A stretch of DNA of 64,000 bases from Jacaranda mimosifolia. Its lineage: Eukaryota > Streptophyta > Magnoliopsida > Lamiales > Bignoniaceae. Location of the stretch: contig CM032129.1 of NCBI GenBank assembly GCA_018894105.1, positions 14,763,968 to 14,827,967 of the forward strand, in the 5' to 3' direction. A program made the position numbers and the translations under genes. Each line of letters opens with the position of its first letter. Position 1 is the stretch's first letter. The notes under the pieces were generated by a model. The model searched no databases. It saw only the letters and a list, made by a program, of their open reading frames with translations, and was not told where the DNA came from. Positions 10,518 to 20,770 of the stretch are shown in pieces.

Positions 10518-10877
10518 GTAGGACTGAAAGTTGTGTTGAGAATGAAGTTGTATTTAATTTTATTTTTGAAGAAAGATAAATTCTACTATTGATATCTTAT
10601 TATCTAAATTTTTGTCTATATTTTCCTATAAGTGTTTGTCTGAATAACTAATGTTACATTAATTTTTTATAGAGATATAATAATTCAATATATATTTTAT
10701 AAAATAGTGATGGAAAATATATAAATAGATATAATTTTGATCAATATAATGATTTCAAATTAATAACTAAAATTCTTAATAATATTTTAGTTTAAAAAAT
10801 AATGATGTTTTGGGGGAAAAAAGAAATTTGATTTTATTTGGAACAGATGAAAATATTTTCCAAATGTGTCTAACCAT
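10518..10877. other. Spacer between two elements, no gene seen
   Basis: AT-rich sequence with no open frame of note and no recognised motif. It separates the gypsy 3' LTR from the Mutator-like element. Confidence 0.6.
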
Positions 10878-11109
10878 TAGTTACTTGGGGAAGTCTAGCA
10901 TTAGTCATGAATTTTAAGTGACTATCTTTAGTCACAACAAATTTAGTCCATGTGATATATTTCAACAAATCTACACTGTCTATTTGTTGTAACTTATCAC
11001 TTGCTAAATAGGTTTCATAGACATGCTACCTGTACAACCCTTATGTATGATCTATTCGTAGTGTATGTTTAATTTAGTGTGTAAATGTAGGGAAGTCTTG
11101 CTAGCCCCA

Positions 11110-11374
11110 TTATTTAACTGTGTATACACTATTAGTCCCGAGCTAATGGAATTGAACATTTTTAGTCCAAATTTCATAACTTTTTTAACACTTTTAGTCC
11201 TCATCCCAATTTTTTGTTAAAATTTGGAGAACAAATATTATCTATTTATGAAAATTCCAAAAGTCAATCTATTTATGAAAAGATGCACAAAATATACCAT
11301 TTAACCCTCATTAAAAAATTAAAAATTAAGTATTGCAAAAAGTCTCTAAAAGTATATTTTAAAATAATATATAT
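11110..11374 (+). repeat. Direct repeat, copy 1, inside the Mutator-like element
   Basis: Starts TTAACTGTGTATACACTATTAG and continues through blocks such as TTTTAGTCC and AAAATTAAAAATTAAGTA to AATAATATATAT. The same series recurs at 12834-13090. Copy 1 is interrupted immediately at its right end by the smaller inverted-repeat element. Confidence 0.75.
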
Positions 11375-12704
11375 GGTGAATTATGGTTACCATCCCTGAG
11401 GTTTGAGTAATTACGAAAATGTCCTCGCTTTTTCAAAAATTACAAAAACCCCATTAAGGTTTATCAGCATCTAACAATTCAATCCAACCGTCAGGATTTT
11501 TTCATATTTCCTTTAAAAATAGCATGTGAAATTCCATAAGTGTCCTTCGGATGATTTGGATAATAAGTTCATTAGGGAGAGTATAAAAATGTCCTCAAAC
11601 CCTTCACAAAAGTACAAAAATATCCTAAAATCATATATTAAAAAATATGTAAATATTTATATATACACATATATATAGTATATACATATGATATATAATA
11701 TATATATACACCCCCCACCTCCCACCCTTGCCCAGATCTGGCCATGGCAGCCACCGCGATGGCCGCCATGGTGTTGCTACTGCAGCAGCATGACACCATT
11801 GATTTTGGTTTTTGGTGGGGAAGGTTGGGGGAGGTGAAGGTGGGGTTGGGGAAAGGTTGGGACCGTGGGGTTGGGGAAGGGGAGGCACGGGGATTTGATT
11901 TTTCTTTCTTTTTTTATTTCAAAAATTTATCTTCTTTTCTTAAATTAAATGTTTAATTTAGTTAAATATATATATATATATATATTTGTTTATTTGTTCC
12001 AAAATAGTATTATTTTTAATTTTTAATTAATTGTGCTTTTAATTAATTAATTAATAAATGTAACCAAATTTTATTAATTATTTTAGATATATTTATTATT
12101 TAAATAAATGATTTAAGTATTTTAAGTATCTTTATTTTGGCTATAATTATTATTTTAATAAATAATATAATTAAATTTAAAAATTTATCTATTTTACTTA
12201 ATAAATGATTTAATTAAAAAGACATATATTTAAACTTATTTATTTATTCTTAATTAATGTAGTTCTTAATTTTTTATTTATTTTGCTTTTAATTAATTAA
12301 TAAATTTAACTAAATTTTATTAACTATTTTAGTTATATTAATTATTTAGATAAATAATATTTAATATGTAACTCAACTAACAAATATATTTATTATTTAA
12401 TATTAATAAATAAATTTAATTATACAAATAAATTATTTTAGATATATAACCATTTAACATAATTCAAAATTTCAATATATCACAATACATAGAGGGGCAT
12501 TTAGGACTTGAACCATCAAATTAATTTTAAGCATTTTTTATTTTTTTTTAATTGCTTTATGCTAGAAATATTTCAGGCAATTCACAAATTCCATCTATAT
12601 TACAATTAGATTTGTCATTTTAGTGGGATTTTTGTAATTTTTGAAAAAGCGAAGACCTTTTCGTAATTACATCAAACCCAGGTGTTGCAGCTGTAATTCA
12701 CCCT
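11375..12704. mobile_element. Smaller inverted-repeat element (MULE-like) nested in the Mutator-like element
   Basis: The left end (11375 to about 11456) and the reverse complement of the right end (about 12620-12704) match over roughly 80 bp: GGTGAATTA, then GTTTGA-GTAATTACGAAAA, TTCGCTTTTTCAAAAATTAC and AAAAACCCCA-like blocks. AATATATAT flanks both sides, but in AT-rich DNA this target duplication is weak evidence. Inside, 11705-11895 is a GC-rich island with GCCATGGCAGCC and runs of GGGGAAGG, unlike the surrounding AT-rich sequence. No transposase is seen. Long terminal inverted repeats suggest a Mutator-type non-autonomous family. Confidence 0.72.
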
Positions 12705-12833
12705 AATATATATATATATGGATATATATACACTATATTATATATATATATTAAACACACACACACATATATATATACATAAATACATATAAATATATAT
12801 ATATATATGAAAAAAATCATTTTTTTGGTCTCA

Positions 12834-13090
12834 TAGTTTAACTGTGTTCACTATTAGTCCCGAACTTGTGGCGTTGACTACTTTTGGCACAAATTTCGTA
12901 AGTTCTTTAATACTTTTAGTTCTCCTCCTAATTTTTTGTGAAACTTTGAACGGAAATTGTTATTTATTTAGAAAATCCCCCAAAATTTTATCTATTTATA
13001 AAAGACCCACAAAAATATATCATAACCCTCACTAAAAAATTAAAATTAAATACTACAAAAACTCTTCATTTTTTTAAAAATAATATATAT
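12834..13090 (+). repeat. Direct repeat, copy 2, inside the Mutator-like element
   Basis: A diverged copy of 11110-11374, from TTTAACTGTGTTCACTATTAG to AATAATATATAT. Here the sequence runs straight into GTGTG with no insertion, so it represents the uninterrupted form of the site that holds the nested element in copy 1. Confidence 0.72.
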
Positions 13091-13098
13091 GTGTGCGT

Positions 13099-13154
<56 letters not shown>
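13091..13154 (+). repeat. (GT)n microsatellite
   Basis: About 32 GT units, with three GTGTGC interruptions at the left. It lies inside the Mutator-like element, next to AT-rich stretches and shorter CA and TA runs. Confidence 0.95.
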
Positions 13155-13155
<1 letters not shown>

Positions 13156-13286
13156 TGTGTTTGTGTCTGTGATATATATGTGGATATATATATACGCACA
13201 CACATCTATATTATGAATACATATTTAAGCACATATATATAACTACATATATATATTAAATAATTATAAAATTATATGTTTCAAGG

Positions 13287-13622
13287 GATTGATTTACTTT
13301 TATTTTATTTTTTCTATTTTTTTAGCTCTTTTATTTTTTAATTAATAAATAAGTTTAATTAAAATTGCTTAAATTGTTTATATATGTTTATGTTTTTAAT
13401 TTTCATTTTTAACTCAACTTGAATTCAATATTTAAATAATTTTATTAAAAATAAGATTGATTTGCTTTTACTTTTATTTTTTCTATTTTTTACCTCTTTT
13501 ATTTTTTAATTAATAAATAAGTTTAATTAAAATTGATTAAATTGTTTATATATGTTTATGTTTTTAATTTTTATTTTGTAATTCAACTTGAATTCAATAT
13601 TTCAATAATTTTGTTAAAAATA
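13287..13622 (+). repeat. 168-bp tandem duplication
   Basis: The unit starting GATTGATTTACTTTTATTTT at 13287 is repeated from 13455 with few changes, down to the shared AACTTGAATTCAATATTT and AATAATTTTxTTAAAAATAA blocks. It is AT-rich and non-coding. Confidence 0.85.
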
Positions 13623-14264
13623 AAATATATTTAAACTTTATAAGTGATTTAAATAATGTTAGAATTGCACAATAGTATAAAAAATATTACAAATAGGTTC
13701 AAGAGCATTTTGGCCTCAAAAATAATGTGAACGGTTATTGGAGGATTTGTTTGAACTTTCACATAATTTTTTGGATGATGTTAACAAATTTGTTAATGGA
13801 GGCTAATGATTTTTTAAAAATTTCACACAAAACAAAATTAGGGAGTCATTGTAATTTTTTTGGGTTTATTTACAAAATGAGTCAAACTTTAGGGATTTTG
13901 TGTAATTAACCCAAATAAAAATTGATTTGAATCAATTCTCTTTTTAATTTAATTTTTTTAAAATTATATTTATTTTTTATAAGTTAAGAATTCTATACTC
14001 GACTTCTCTATTAACCAAGGAACCCAGAGTCAAATCCCAACTTCAGCATTTTTTATCATTTAGCTGCAACTATCAGACTTAGGATCGAATCTTCATGCCA
14101 ACAAAGAAATTTAATTCTAATAATAGCAATAAGTTACATTTAACATTAATAGACAAGTTGCTTATTTTAAAAAAATTAACAAAATATATATGTCATAATT
14201 TTAGACTATGACTAAAATTAGTCACTTACAAGAATGACTTATACTAGAACTCCCCTAGTTACTT

Positions 14265-15638
14265 GGCATGCCGAGTGCTAATTTCTCCATGCTCATTAAC
14301 TTAATCCCCACTTTTTTGCGTGAAGAAACATTCCTTGTGTTTCAATGCTTTGTTTGCTCTATGAATTTTTCCGATGTTAAATAACCTACTAGCTTTAGAA
14401 TACAAATATATTAACATTACCAAGACAAATAGGGCCAAATGCAATACTTAACAAATTAATTATTTAATTACTTATTTTAAAATTTTTAAGTTGTGGACAA
14501 GACTTTCATCTTGGGTTTTTAACTAAGCATTTTTAGAGAGCGGATTTTGATAACTACGAAATTTAGAGGAGAAACCGTAGTAATTTTGCTTTTTTAAAGG
14601 ACGTACTGCTGTAATTAACCCTATTATATGTATAGTAAATATTTTTTAACCACGCAAACTTTCTTAGGAATTAGGATCCAAAGATAATGAATGAACTGCT
14701 ACACTCGGTCCATCCAACAATTTCACAATTTTTCATTATGCGGGTAGGAAAAGTGAAATTTCATTGTTGGTTAAGGAGAAAAACTGGACAAGAAACAGTT
14801 GAAAAAAAAAGACCAAACAACATTAAAACTATAAAGAAAAGATAGTGAAGATGCAGAGGTGAAAATGACAAGTACATACCTCGTTTTCCCTATTGTCATA
14901 ACCATTAACCAAGCACTGGTGTTATGTAAATTTTATATCCACAAAAAAGGTCCTTGTTTAGAATCTGAACCACCAAGTATCCACTGCAGAAAGTAACTAC
15001 AGGAATAAACAGAACTCATTGCACTGGGGAAATCAGCAACAATATAGTGGCAAGACAAATAGATCATATGCCCATGAAAAAGACATTTGAATCCTTGATT
15101 TGCCATTTCCGCGTACATATTCCTTGCTAAAGATAGTTTTGGAGACGTAAAACTGGAAATATCCTTCAGCTAGTGAAAATTAATTTACTTCATATATCAA
15201 CCTCAGCTTAAAATTAACAACTTAGAGTTCATTGAAAATGAGCATATGATGAACATGAAAAGTTGATCATGAAGGGAAACTTTCAAGGAACTTTGGATGC
15301 ATAGAGCCTTATATTCTATAATTCTTAGTACTAGATACATTAACTCGCTATAAGCTCATGGAACCAAGTCCTCCCGATAAATCTCTTGCAAAGGCATACT
15401 CGATCATAGACGAAGTCCCATGAAAGAGACAGACTTGAAGACTAATAGATCACCCTTTTCTTTATCTGATCATCATTCTCAGGATTCTCCTCAAAACCTT
15501 GTAATAAAATTTAACTGAGTTTTGAAAATCTGAGTCACAAGTGAATCTCTTTCCATGTCAATAGTCCTGCCATATTCGAGGACTTCTCCCAACACATATT
15601 GAAGCCAACGAGATCATGTTTGCATAAACCACTTGATT
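14265..15638. other. Host intergenic DNA 3' of the acetyltransferase gene
   Basis: No recognised gene. At 14540-14633 a stretch ends in CTGTAATTAACCCT, resembling one end of the MULE-like repeats, without a visible partner. At 14877-15118 the minus strand has a 61-codon frame, and a GTATGT donor-like site lies at about 14877 downstream of its stop. I could not identify it. It may be part of the 3' untranslated region or an unrecognised exon. Confidence 0.5.
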
Positions 15639-17201
15639 CTAATCAGTGTCAAAATCCAAGTACATTCTGTAGGCATTTCTATCTGATGAATAGTAACACT
15701 CTACTAAAGTATCCACCTTGAAGCCAAGTTTCTTGTAGAGATTCATGGCTGTGATCCTCGAGGGATCTACATGAAGCGATATGCGATGGATGTTTCTAGT
15801 TTTACATTTCTCTATAGCTGATTTAAGCAATATTTCCCCAAGACCCTTCCTCCTGCAGTTCTCTTTTACTATATTTCATTTTCAGAAACAACAAAATAAA
15901 GAAAAAAATCATTAGAAACTAAATAAGTACTACCCTCAATAAACCACAAACAACCACCATATCATAACTTGAGCAGGTCATACTGATGAAAATTCAAATG
16001 ATAACGTAACAGAACTATCACCATAGGATAAAAGTAAGATTCAAGCAGAAAGAACTTGATGTTTTAAAACTTCACCAAATTAATATCCTACTTTAACTCA
16101 TAAGACTAACTGTAGAAGTCACCATACTTGATCATTTCAAAATTTTGTCAAACTTTGAGGTAATGAATAATACTAAGTTCTGAAATACACATACTAGAGC
16201 CTCTTAACTGAATGAAATAGGTAATATTTTAGCCAGTCTTGTATGGACATTTTTAGTGTGCAATCAAATACATCACTACATTTGGATATTGATTAACGAC
16301 GAATTAATAATCATTAATCAATAATTCAACAATAATCGACGAAGTAGACAACTATACACCCACACTTCTTATGGGACTCCAATCCCAAAAGCTCAAAATT
16401 TTGGGGCCTCAACTTTACCACTAGACCAAAGCTTCCTTGGCACATTTTCTATGGACTTAACCATCAAGTGCTGGCCACCTTTTCTGAATTTAATTGCCAA
16501 TGTGTTTGTCAGACGTAAATCTCAATAACATTACCAGTTCTTATGAACTTGATAAGAATAGATACTTCCAAGTTTCAATAGAACCCAATATAAAGATATT
16601 CTAAACAGGCTATGAGCACTAATATATCCGTAAAGTCACTCAAAATTATCTTCCTAGTTCTCAAAAACATGATTCTCATCAAAGAAATCCCTCCCCCTCC
16701 CCCCCCCCCCCCCCCAAAAAAAAAAAAAAAGAAAAAAGCCGTAGTTAAAAAGAGAAAATACAAACCCCTTTACCGTCAAGATAGATAAGCAAGAAATCTC
16801 ACCCCCTATTTCGGCATATCACAATTTTCAGTCGTATAAGCTTAATATAAGTGAAGATCCCTCCAATCCAGGAGAAGCCAATCAAACAAAAAGACATGTG
16901 CGTTATCCATTTCAGATGAATAAAAAAAACTGTGAGTGAAACTAAAAGGATTAAAACCTGCAAGTTTGGTGATAGAAGCATAGAGTGAGGAGGGCCAAGA
17001 ATACATAACATATCCGACAATTTCACCTCCAATTTGGGAGTAAAGCAAGCCACTGTTCTTCTTTTTGACTTCTTCTTGGAATGATTTGGCAAGCGATTCA
17101 TGCTTCGGGAAGACCCTTTTCTCTATCCTAACTATTTCTTCCACCACTTTTCCGCAGTTGACTGCATTTCTTTGCAGTTCTAACGTTTCCCACTTCGCCA
17201 T
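15639..17201 (-). CDS. GNAT-family N-acetyltransferase, two exons, apparently intact
   Basis: Exon 1 is 17201-16958 and exon 2 is 15868-15639, giving 157 residues in one frame. The intron (16957-15869, 1089 bp) begins GTTTTA and ends ATATAG on the minus strand, and joins the exons in phase 1. The protein starts MAKWETLELQ. It has the acetyl-CoA-binding motif RRKGLG at the start of exon 2, followed by the helix GEILLKSAIEKCK, then a HVDPSRITAMNLYKKLGF segment typical of GNAT enzymes, and ends YRMYLDFDTD. The length and plain N-terminus suggest a cytosolic or nuclear enzyme that transfers acetyl groups to an amine; the substrate cannot be told. No stop or frameshift interrupts it, unlike every other coding region here. 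ATG 17201 is chosen because it opens the conserved N-terminus. Confidence 0.88.
16699..16730 (+). repeat. Poly-C / poly-A tract in the acetyltransferase intron
   Basis: Seventeen C followed directly by fifteen A. It lies in the intron, about 230 bp downstream of its 5' end, where it reads as T then G runs on the transcribed strand. The length may be unreliable in sequencing. Confidence 0.9.
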
Positions 17202-17268
17202 TTTGATCTTCTATGCCAGGGGTTTCCACTTTCCGGAGACAAAATTCATTTTTATTACCTAGTATTTG

Positions 17269-17273
17269 ATTGG
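17269..17273 (-). promoter_or_regulatory. CCAAT box of the acetyltransferase gene
   Basis: The minus strand reads CCAAT about 70 bp upstream of the ATG at 17201. No clear TATA box is seen, as is common for plant housekeeping genes. Confidence 0.35.
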
Positions 17274-17305
17274 TGGTTGGCAAAAAATTCCACAGTCAAA
17301 ATAAA

Positions 17306-18070
17306 AGGGTGAATTGCAAATAACTCCTTGTAATAATCAAAATAGGCAAAAAAACTCCTGTCAAAATAAAAATGCCAAAATACACCTTTTGTTTTCCAAA
17401 ATCTTGCACACTACCCCTTGCTTCTTGTTTGTAGCCCACTTAACCTAATTTTGGTATCAAAAGACTAAATTACCCTTATTATTTATATATTTTCAATTAA
17501 ATTTAAATATTTTTTTTATTATCAGATTTTTTTTCTTTTTCTTTTGTATTTTTTCTTTTCTTTCTATTCCTTATTTTTCTCCTCTTCTACCAACTTATTA
17601 CTCTTGCCATTGCCGTTGTCGGTGAAAGCTTGCAGTCATACACTGCACTCCGATTATCATCTACCACCCCACCTCTACACTTAGCACCACCACGACTGTG
17701 ACCATGACAACTACAAGGATTTCGAGATAAGTTGGGATGGTGGTGTGGTGGAAAAATACATGACAACCGTTTGACGCCATCAACAAAGCCACCGTCGGCT
17801 AGATGTGAATGTTTGGATATGAAGATGGGAGTGGCTAAGGATTTGGGGAAGAGATCTACAGGTATATATATCTATATATATGAATTCGACTAGTGCCATG
17901 GCACTATGGCAGGCATAAGGGTTTGGGGGTGGGGAGGGGACTCTTGGGTTAAAGGATGGTAGGGTTATATATTATATATTATATATAAATTTGGTTGCCA
18001 TGGTAGCCATGAGGGGAAGATAGGAGTGGGGGGAGGGGGTGGGTGCGGGAAAGGTGATAGGGCTTACATA
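17306..18070. mobile_element. Partial MULE-like element with GC-rich insert
   Basis: It opens with AGGGTGAATTGCAAATAAC, close to the ends of the element at 11375-12704. An AT-rich stretch follows, then a GC-richer segment (17600-18060) with GTTGCCATGGTAGCCATG and GGGGGGAGGGGGTGGG, the same style as the island at 11705-11895. I could not find a right inverted repeat, so the element is truncated or its end has decayed. Neighbouring open frames are low-complexity and not genes. Confidence 0.55.
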
Positions 18071-18404
18071 TATTGTATATATTATCTGTATTATATATAT
18101 ATGATTAAGTTTATTATGATTACTTTGCTATTTTATATGTATAGTTCACTGGTTTCATCTTCCTTTGTCTATGTTTATATGGATTGTTGGATATTTGGTA
18201 AAGACAGACCATATATAGAGAATTAGTTGTACTTTTTATTTGAATTAATATAATTATGAGAAACTTGATGGCAAAAGAAGATGAGAAGTATACACATCAT
18301 AACTTGATATGAATATTGACATATAATTTAAGGATTCTTAAAATATGTAATGTGAATTTTGTTCTGTCACTGATTGCAATATACCACCATCTTTTATAGT
18401 GATT
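18071..18404. other. Spacer before the solo LTR, no gene seen
   Basis: AT-rich DNA with TA runs. It holds the 5-bp target site TACTT (18405-18409) copied at 20766-20770. Confidence 0.6.
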
Positions 18405-19244
18405 TACTTTGTTGGAATAGTGCCCCAAAAGTCAATTAGGTTGGCCTTGTAAACTATTTCCTTGTAAGATGGTCTTGATTGAATGATATTCTTTATATGA
18501 CCATTTTCATCTTATGCTCATTGTTTACTTCACTCGCATTTTGATAAAACCGTTAGATCACATTAGACTAAGGGACTTGATCATGCATTGGATGGTGATC
18601 ATGGAATAATTCTTATACAATCGTGATCTTAAATCTTCCAAGTCATAGGATGTTACGAGACAAGGCATCTAAGATCCAGATAGACTTGCACTAATGATGC
18701 ATAAATCCAAGGGTTGGATGTTGCTCTATTCCATGAGCAATCCCATATGTGATATGGATGCATGTTAGTGAGTGCTTGTTAGAGAACAAGACACTAAAGG
18801 TCCGCCCAGATAATCCACTAGACAGTCGAAGTGGCAAGTTTTCTAGCTTATGCTAGTTGCATATTATTAGTCCTTTGACCTAAGGATCCATGATAACTTT
18901 GTGCTTGGTCCTTATGCTTTGACTCTTCCTTGGTCACTTAGCAAGCCACTTAGGTTGAGATTGGGAATGAGCTACTGGACATAGAGGTTTGTGAGATCCA
19001 AGATGGAATCTGACTCCTTGCTTTTGTAAAAGGCGAGTGCATCTCCTATGTGTTCTATAATGATCAATACCAAGAAATCCTTGCGCAAGGTGATGTGATA
19101 ATTTGGAAAAGTGTTTCCAAAGATAAGATCACTAAGGGAATCAAACATTGAGAATAGAAGCATATTATCGAGGCTATTAGGGAGCTGACTAATATCTTGC
19201 CGTAGGCCTCTTTTGGGAGATAAGAGATGGAAGGATCGTATTTG

Positions 19245-19502
19245 TATGGTACGCGTAATGCTAAAATGCTTTTTCAAGAGCATTCATTTTGGTCAATTAG
19301 TTGGGCTCCATTGGCTTGAGGTTGGACATCGACCATGCGGATTGGGTACTCTTCAATTAATGAGATTTATTTATATGGTACGCGTAATGCTAAAATGCTT
19401 TTTCAAGAGCATTCATTTTAATCAATTAGTTGGGCTCCATTGGCTTGAGGTTGGACATCGACCATGCGGATTGGGTACTCTTCAATTAATGAGATTAATT
19501 GA
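19245..19502 (+). repeat. 129-bp tandem duplication inside the solo LTR
   Basis: The unit from TATGGTACGCGTAATGC to the ATTAATGAGATT block is present twice in a row, nearly identical. The related LTR at 60794-63044 has it once, so the duplication happened in this copy or its sublineage. Confidence 0.9.
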
Positions 19503-20108
19503 ATTAAGTTACTTAGTTTAAAGGAGTTTAAACTAATGTGAATATTTGATATTCCATAAGTCAAAAGGAAGCCCCATGTCCAATGAATGGTAGAATCTAA
19601 TGGGTCACACACAAAAACTAATAGCACAACCTATTAAAAGAAGGAGAATTTTCTAAGAGTTAGAAAATTCATGACCAAATTTGAAGGAGGCGAAAATTGT
19701 AGTCATTTTGACTTAATCAATTTAAGTGTCAAATTATTCAATTTAATTTAAGAGTTAAATTAAGATTAACTAATTAAGATTTAATTAATTGATGTCACAT
19801 GACTATCAATTGGTCAAATTAATTTAAGAGTTAAATTAATTTTGACTAGCTTAAAGAGTTAAGCACTTTGACTTAAGAGTTAAGTCAAAGGATTATTGAT
19901 TAAATTAAAGTGTTTAAATTAATTAAATTGGAGAGTTAATTTTGGAGAGTATTATTAAATGAAGGGTTCATTTAATATAAAATTAGAATTCATTTGGAAG
20001 ATATTTCATTAGATCAAATGCAAATTCCAAATGATATTCAAATGCACATTAAGACTAATTGTTAGTGGCCACCTAGGCATGGACACTTGGCACCCTCTCC
20101 TTGAAGAC

Positions 20109-20143
20109 GGTGTGTGACCACACACCATCCTGCTCCTATATAT
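20109..20143 (+). promoter_or_regulatory. Palindrome plus TATA box, presumed LTR promoter
   Basis: GGTGTGTG-AC-CACACACC (20109-20126) is a perfect inverted repeat and lies ten bases before TATATAT (20137-20143). The TATA box sits between CTCC and GAGGAG. The same arrangement is at 62388-62421 in the related LTR. Inferred as the U3 promoter. Confidence 0.55.
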
Positions 20144-20770
20144 GGATATATGAGGAGAGGGGATGGCCACGTGGTGAAAGATTGCTAGGTGTCTTTTATT
20201 CTCCCAACAAACTTGGATAGTGAGCATCTAATTGTTAGCATATCATTATTCTCTCCAACCTCCTTGCTCTTTCACCTCCACTTTTCCAAGCCTCCTCTTC
20301 TCCTTTCTCTGTAAATATCTCCAGCCATATTGTAGAGGATAGATCCTAGCTATGGTGTGTGGACTATGTCATTAAAGGCCAACCGTTTGGTTGCTATTGC
20401 TCTTATTTGAGGCAGTTTCTAGTAGCCATTTGGACAGAGTTCTAGGAGGCCTTTTGGTGTCTATTTTGGCTTATTTTTTTGGAGTGTTATATCCTTAAGG
20501 TGTGGTGACATTCCAGTAAATTTTTCAGCCCAAAAGGAGAAGTCTAACCAAGGGAAAATCGGTTGTGTATCTGCTGCACTAATGAAAAACTTCTTCAACG
20601 GTTGAAGAGAGTTTTTCTTGCTCCTTGATTTTCCTATTGTCATCAAGGTATTTTCCTTCGATAAATTTGATTCCTATGCATGTCTTGATCCTTGGGGATG
20701 TGTGTGGGCTAGTTACATTCATGTTTTTTGAAAATATTTAGATCCTAGTGCCATACACACCTACATACTT

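Larger units (their letters stand above)
10887..14255. mobile_element. Mutator-like DNA transposon, non-autonomous, 3.37 kb
   Basis: The left end opens with GGGGAAGTCTAGCATTAG. The reverse complement of the right end opens with GGGGAGTTCTAGTATAAG. The match continues for about 48 bp on each side (10887-10934 and 14207-14255), including a shared AAGTGACTA block. The element is flanked by a perfect 9-bp direct repeat, TAGTTACTT, at 10878-10886 and 14256-14264. Terminal inverted repeats starting with GG and a 9-bp duplication are typical of the Mutator superfamily. No transposase is visible: the interior is AT-rich, low-complexity and contains other repeats, so it would have depended on a transposase elsewhere. 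Confidence 0.85.
18410..20765 (+). mobile_element. Solo LTR, 2.36 kb, with 5-bp target duplication
   Basis: It starts TGTTGGAATAGTGCCCC and ends ACACACCTACA. TACTT lies immediately on both sides. The whole unit aligns, diverged, with 60794-63044, where the LTR is followed by a tRNA-Met-type primer-binding site; this one has no internal region, so it is a solo LTR left by recombination. It contains no gene. The 102-codon frame at 19213-19521 arises from an internal duplication. Superfamily is uncertain: the tRNA-Met-type site would suit Ty1/copia or some gypsy families. Confidence 0.88.

Noticed and set aside
14933..15118. A minus-strand frame of 61 codons with a GTATGT donor-like site about 55 bp beyond its stop
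   Set aside because: No family resemblance and no clear partner exon; I cannot call it part of a gene.
17269..17281. A TATA-less promoter call for the acetyltransferase gene
   Set aside because: Only the CCAAT box is supported; the nearby AT-rich words are too common in this DNA to call a TATA box.
18026..18226. A 66-codon frame with a Gly-rich start
   Set aside because: Low-complexity G-rich and TA-rich DNA of the partial MULE-like element; no coding signal.
19213..19521. A 102-codon open frame with two nearly identical halves
   Set aside because: The halves are the 129-bp tandem duplication in a non-coding LTR; the related LTR at 61660 has no such frame.
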